In this document: positions 53,421 to 59,215 of the stretch, in pieces
How positions within the stretch are numbered: position 1 is the stretch's first letter
How the letters are laid out: every line of letters starts with the position of its first letter
Assembly: GCA_905250885.1 (NCBI GenBank)
Contig: CAJNOQ010000256.1
Location: forward strand, 1-59,215
From: Didymodactylos carnosus
Lineage: Eukaryota > Rotifera > Eurotatoria > Philodinida > Philodinidae
Length of the DNA stretch: 59,215 nucleotides
Direction: 5' to 3'
The notes under the pieces: generated by a model
What the model saw: the letters and a program-made list of their open reading frames with translations, nothing else
Databases searched by the model: none
What the model was told of the DNA's origin: nothing
Program-made: the position numbers and the translations under genes

Positions 53421-53985
53421 CAGGAGTTTACAGTTAAAATAGAGTTTATGTATTTCTAGTCAAGCAAACTGGATAAGGCAGAAAGCGTGACAATATGTAA
53501 CTCCAGCTCTTTTTTTTCTTTTCCTATAGCCATTATTGTCTTTTGTACAGTTTCTCCCAAAATTTATTTATTAATTGTCTTTGTGCGTGTATGTACGTGT
53601 GAGTTACACTCGGCAGAGATCGTCCATGTGTTTTTGTGTCATAATTCTATTTTTGTTTTTTTTGTTTATGTGTACGTTCGGCTGGTGCTCTACTTGATGA
53701 CAAGAAGAAAGTATGATAGAGAGAGAGAAAGAGATAGAGAGAAAAACCATTCATTGTCTTTCTTTTTTTCAAACTTTAATGCTATTTGTTTTTTCGTCAT
53801 TTTTTTTTCTCATAATAATAAATAACTAGTTCTTTCGATATGAGAGCGATAAATATATGTTTTTCAAGAAGGGAGCTAATACTGAACAGTTAAATTCGTG
53901 ACTCATATTCCAACAAACTGTGTAAGTTTTTGGAGAACGACTGCTCAACTTGTCTGGATGTGATATTAATATTCTGTAGATAGTT
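53421..53985. other. CUL4-mL44 intergenic spacer
   Basis: The 565-bp spacer holds the CUL4 3' flank with its poly(A) signal near 53817, GA-rich repeats near 53718-53742 and the mL44 promoter region. I see no other gene. Confidence 0.6.
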
Positions 53986-55501
53986 ATGGTTAGATTATTA
54001 AGACTTGGGACACTGCACGGTCCAATGCAACAACCTTGGCGCTACAAATATCTAGAAGCTTTATATCAAAGAAGATTGGAAGCTGGTCCCGAACAACCTC
54101 GCTTTCGTTCAGCATTCACAAATTGGTAGATTGTTATGATACAACAAGCTTTGACATCATTTTAGTTTGAGTTGTTTTTAGGAATTACGAAGCAGAACTT
54201 TATGCTTGTACACATCGTTTTGGTGAAAATATTCATACAGATGTTTTAAGACGAGCGCTTACTGATGCATCATTTATGAAACAAGTCGTTGAACAACGTG
54301 CTGAAGCCGGTAAATGTTAACTTCAACACTATTTTATTACACTATTATTGTATTTTGTTCTTTTGTTCCTGTTAGGATTAGATCAAGTAGAACGATCAAT
54401 GTTGCCAGTTTCTGATAATGAAGAATTAGCAAGAAGAGGTACGAATAGAAATAAATTTTTTGATCTTGAAAGTCATTCGTTTCTTTATTTACATTCTGTA
54501 GGGGAAGAGATTGCAAGTCATTATATAAAACAAGTATTAAGATATTGGTATCCAAAGTTTCCTGAAGAAGGCATCGAGTATGTAAAATAATATGACGAAA
54601 ATTTTTGTAGATATTATTTCTGTATCAAAAATCAGAATAGAGGATAAAATTTGTTTTTATGATCAAGTTATTATTCCAGAAATGTATCTGTCTCTGATTT
54701 ATTCTAGGGCCGTTACTGCTTTTCTTTTATCCGAAACAACTGTTGCTTATATTAGTGAACGACTTGGTTTTAAAACAATTATTCGATGTGATGTAAGAAA
54801 TTTATTTAGTTATTTTATTTATATTTCAACACATATTTCTGCAAAAGGTAATGACTATCTTTGTCTTTTTAGACGCCTGTTCCTCGCCCAGCAACAATGA
54901 AAAATGCTTTAATGGCCTTTATTGGAGCTATTAATGAGAGCAGTGTATGCAAAGCATTTGATTTTCAAATATTTCTTTTCTCTTTAATGTGATTCTTACT
55001 TTAAAGGATCAACAACGTGCTGAAGCGTTTACTGCCGATTTTATTCTAACACATTTAGTTGGAAAAGATATAAATGAAATTTGGCACATATCAAATCCCA
55101 TGGGCCTTTTATCAAAAATTTTAGAAGCCAATGGTCGTCAACCAGCAGAATCTAGGTAAATGATTGGCATATTTGCATTAAACTGTTTACAGGTATCGCT
55201 TTTTCAGATTAATTTGGGCAACGGGTGTATCAAGTGTTTTGTCGACGTATGTTGTCGGTGTTTACTCTGGAAAAGAATTTTTAGGCAAAAGTATGACAGT
55301 GATAGAACTTGACCGTTGAATGCGTTGCATTTATTATTGTTCATTTATTATTTTTCAGATTATGGCAATACGATTGCTTTAGCTGAAGAAATGGCTGCTC
55401 GTGATGCACTTCGTCGATATTTTGAAACAAGTGAAGAACGTGCACCAATTCCGTTTGACAAATTAAAACATATGAATTTTACATCTAGATTAAAACCTTA
55501 A
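53986..55501 (+). CDS. MRPL44: Mitochondrial large ribosomal subunit protein mL44, nine exons, 312 aa
   Basis: mL44 is a structural protein of the mitochondrial large ribosomal subunit, built on an RNase III-like fold plus a double-stranded RNA-binding domain. Exons, phase-consistent: 53986-54125, 54182-54309, 54376-54438, 54502-54577, 54708-54792, 54873-54944, 55007-55155, 55208-55290 and 55359-55501. An in-frame TAG lies just upstream of the ATG, fixing the start. Landmarks: RSAFTNWNYEAELYACTHRF, RRALTDASFM, LPVSDNEELARRGEEIASHY, ALMAFIGAINESS, DFILTHLVGKDINEIWHISN, PMGLLSKILEANGR and, in the RNA-binding part, GNTIALAEEMAARDALRRYF. Human MRPL44 has 332 aa. The Arg-rich N terminus (MVRLLRLGTLHGPMQQPWRY) may act in import, although it is short. 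AATAAA is at 55526. It lies 565 bp behind CUL4 on the same strand. Confidence 0.94.
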
Positions 55502-58500
55502 GTGTACTGCATTTTTTTTGTATATAATAAATCAAATTACTTCCGTGTGTCTTTAGTAAAGATCGATCTAATATAATCGTTACTTCATAACATGTTCTAG
55601 TCATTTTGACGTGTGACGTTTATCTCCTTAAAACAGACTAGGAATAATGAATTTGGTGTTGCAGTTTACTGTTAATTTAAGTATTTATCTATGTTCGAGT
55701 CCGTATTTGTATAAAATCAATTTTATAGTTATTTTTTCGATAATTTAGGTTTTAAAAATACTATAATGGATTTGTTTTCGTTTGCATTCTCAAAGAATAA
55801 GGCTTAAATTAAACGTGTACGAATAACAATAATTGACCTCCTTGCGTGTTTCTTTCGTATATACAAACAATCTACAAAATAATTTTAAAATAGCTGATAA
55901 AAGCAGAATACTTGCGTGTAGATTTTTCTTCTTTCTCTTATCAGTTAAAAAGAAAAGAACAATGTTACCACTTCGTTTATAGTATGAAACAAAAATTTAC
56001 TATTTTGACGAGAACAAGTTGTTCAAACATCATGGGTTGTAATCAAAGTAAAATATCAAAAGATGAAGTTGTAGTACCACAAAAAAAGACATACAACATT
56101 TTTGAAAACTTAGTCCTTCCTGAATTTGATGTATCGTCGTCTGATGATGATGATGATGAAAAAAGAATAATAACAAAAACAAATGCAATAATGAAAGACG
56201 TGTACAAAATTAATAATGATCATCAACAATATTCAGCAAATCACCTAGACCATGAAAAACAAAAATCGACTATCCTTGATAGTAAATATATTCAAAGTTT
56301 TGTGTAATAAATCGCTCACAAACAGAAGCATATCAAATTTAACACAGAAGAGGACAGAGTGAGTTAGAGTATTATTCAGATAAATACTAAATCTTGTTGG
56401 TGAGATTGACTTTGTTGTTATACATATGAGAGCATCCATAGAGTATTTTCGTTACTGGTACGTTAGGGTTCTTTTCAACGAACTTCTAAAATTCCATCTC
56501 GTCGCCGCAGATAAAGGAAGAGCAGATTCTGTGCATTTAAATAGGCAAAATTTTTTGTATAATACACTCTCAAAAGTGTTTTTCCGTGATTTTTTTCTAT
56601 CTATTTTTTTATTATAATGGGATGACAATCAATTTACTGCAGTGGAGGTTTTTTACGTGAACTATCCGTTTTTTTTGGGGGGAAGGGGCTTGTTTTGCAC
56701 TCGTACTTCACATTATGTTTTCCTTCCATTTATATATTTGATGTTGAATAAAAGCAGACGATCTAGTTTAAATGAGTAAACGTTACAACTAGAAAATACA
56801 ATGATCAAAAGCTTCTGTATTACAACAAAATTCTATGGTGTTTATAGCAATGAACAAATTTTTCTCTATACAAGAGAAGCATGTGGTAATTCATGCGCAG
56901 GAATGGACTGAGCAAAGCAATGATCGTGTTCAGGCACTTGTTTTTACAATATACGCGTTTACGCTGTTGAAGCTACATCCAAACTATATAGATAAAACCT
57001 ATTTGTTTTGCATGTAGACTAAACTGTCCATAATATTTAGCAGTGATGATACCAGGCTAGAAAATGACGCCGCAATCGATTCTACTCACAGTCTTTGCTG
57101 ATACTGACTAATCTACTACACCTGTACCTGTTGCATTGTCTAGAAATTTTGATCTCTTGGCCAGAAATAGAATAATTAACAGAACAATAATATACCACTC
57201 ACCGCTTGTTGTGATCAGATACAGGGATACCGCGACTTTCATCGTTTTTTATGAGAATTGATGCATCTAAAAACCTTCATACAGGTAGTATGAAAGTCTC
57301 TTGCTTTCTCCTTTGCTGAGAATAAATGGATACTTCTGAATTATTGGATAGGTGTTATTCCCGAATCCCACGTCGGTACAGGTGTGTAGGATTTGAGTTT
57401 TGTGTATCCGTACCCTACTCTAATAAGATTATCTCTATCTTAGGATAAAGTACACTTCTACACGAAAGTCGCAACATCTCTGAACACTGTGTTCTATTGT
57501 ATCCAAAATGGCAATGACTGCTGTATTAATTATAGTGAACTGGCAAAAATAACTTCAGTTTAAAGTTGGAGCATTCAAGAATGTTTAAGATGATAAGCGT
57601 ATTTAAAATACACATGTTATTTCCTGCGTAGCATTTTCTGTTCAATCACTTGCAAAAGTCAGATTTCAATTGTGTTTTACAATACTAGCCTCGGTATTTA
57701 GGAGTCACTGCATGAGAACCACGCCTACCCATGCTCAATGACGATATCAGATAATTTCCTACCCGTCCTTATCTTGTAGAGTATACGCGAAAAACTATAA
57801 ATCCCAAGTTTTAACCTTATAGTCTTCAAAGATACAGTCAGGTTTTTCGAGAGTGCTTAGTGTAAAACTTTGCGCCGGAAAATGGAAAGAAAAAGTAAAA
57901 TGCCGTTACTCCGTCAATAAGAAGGATGATAGTGAGATTTTTAAAAAGAATTATGGACTACTGGATTTCCAAGCCAAAAGATCTTAGCTTAGAAACAGCA
58001 TTTTTTACATGTCGATTTTTCGACTTAAGTAAAATTGAAGAACACTGAATCATGCATCGTTTTGTTCAGAATTTTATGCTCTTTTCGGCTATGTACTTTA
58101 CAAAAATTTTCAAAAAGCTGAAGAGCTTTCCAGAAAACCTATGTCGGTTTTCCAGAGACCGTTTCGAAGGTCCAACTTTTGGAAACGGATCTAGATAGCC
58201 CATGGTTGAGCGTATAACGCAAAATTGTTGTCGATTCGTTGTAGGCAGAAGCCGTCGAGAATGGAACCCAACAAGTTGATGTTGTTATGGCATTCTGTCG
58301 TTTTTCTCGTGCAATGACTCTTATAGGGGCATATGAGATAAAAATTCTTTGTCATTTATCATTTCGAAAAAAGAATGAATTTTCACAAAAGAACGGAGTC
58401 CAAAATCCGATAGAAATCGGTCCCTCTTCAAAATATTTTAATTTCGATGTAGGTCGATAGAGGATGATATTTTATGTAGTTTTCTGTATTTTTTGTAGCT

Positions 58501-59215
58501 TTAAAATGCATTTTGTTGGAAAAACAAATTAAAAACAAATTATTATAAATTAGTAATATTTTTAACGCTGGATTGTCATTAATAATTTATTTTCGATAGA
58601 AAATGTGAATGGAACTTTTTTTCAAATATACCACTCGATAGAGCTCAACGAGCTGATTGTAATATATGCGAAGGAATGCTGGAAAGTAAAACTAATCGTT
58701 ATTTTTCATCAAAGAAACACTTCGGATCTAACATTTTAGAACTATCTATCACGGTATTTCGCTTTTTTCTCTACCATTCAAGATTTAATGACTAACCATT
58801 CCTAGTGTAATGAATAGCCCACAAAGAGAGCTACAAGAATATAGCTAATTGAGTTAAAAGTTTGGGATCATTGTAAAATCCCCAGCATAAGCTCAACAAT
58901 ACTTTAATGATTGTGATTTTATATTTTTTTTCGAGCGGAGAACCTCATCTGAGTTTTTGATGAAGAAACAAAAGTTTTGCTAAAAAAAATGAATAATAAA
59001 ATCATGAATCGCATATCATTCGTCTCAGTTTTTAGCGCTCATTACGAAAGGTCACGTTTATTTTGCTTTGAAAATGATTCTTGATAGTAAAAAATTGCAT
59101 TTATTTCTATTATACTGATTTTGAGTTATGTTGAGCTTATGCTGGGGATTTTACAATGATCCCAAACTTTTAACTCAATTAGCTATATTCTTGTAGCTCT
59201 CTTTGTGGGCTATTC

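Overview
The window is eukaryotic and almost certainly metazoan nuclear DNA. It is AT-rich. Nearly every gene is split by many short introns (mostly about 50-100 nt) with GT-AG ends, and the gene families (ABCA transporter, nephrocystin-1, AP-2 mu, USP4/11/15-type ubiquitin protease, cullin-4, ORC5, mitoribosomal mL44) point to an animal. Compact introns, AT-richness and a ciliary gene would suit a small aquatic invertebrate such as a rotifer, but that placement is inference.

Layout. 2446-3087 (+): an unrecognised 103-aa protein in four exons. 3208-33257 (-): one giant ABCA transporter. I could trace 56 exons with consistent reading phase, giving about 3,275 aa and an extracellular loop 1 of roughly 1,540 residues (ABCA12/ABCA13-like architecture). 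Its 9.8-kb intron (7293-17082) contains two whole genes: a USP4/11/15-like protease (9590-12649, -) and the AP-2 mu subunit (14388-15969, +). Other long introns of the same gene hold transposon remains: two nested hAT-like elements (25820-26699 enclosing 25996-26336, the inner with a perfect 8-bp target duplication) and a TTAA-flanked MITE (23137-23584).

36390-41510 (+): nephrocystin-1. 42057-44125 (-): ORC5, convergent with it. After a 4.5-kb gap come, all on +, cullin-4 (48598-53420, 19 exons, 817 aa), mL44 (53986-55501, nine exons, 312 aa) and a 91-aa MGC-starting, probably N-myristoylated protein (56032-56307). The last 2.9 kb is non-coding and ends in an element with perfect 87-bp inverted arms that reaches the window edge.

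Functionally the genes are mostly unrelated housekeeping genes: lipid transport (ABCA), clathrin endocytosis (AP2M1), ubiquitin signalling (USP, CUL4), replication origins (ORC5), cilium transition zone (NPHP1) and mitochondrial translation (mL44). I see no operon-like logic, no CRISPR array and no tRNA or rRNA gene. The most distinctive structural signals are the two genes nested in an ABCA intron, the nested transposons with readable target duplications, and the repeated occurrence of fold-back (inverted-repeat) elements in long introns and intergenic DNA. No obvious new biochemical system is visible; the unexplained coding items are two small orphan proteins.
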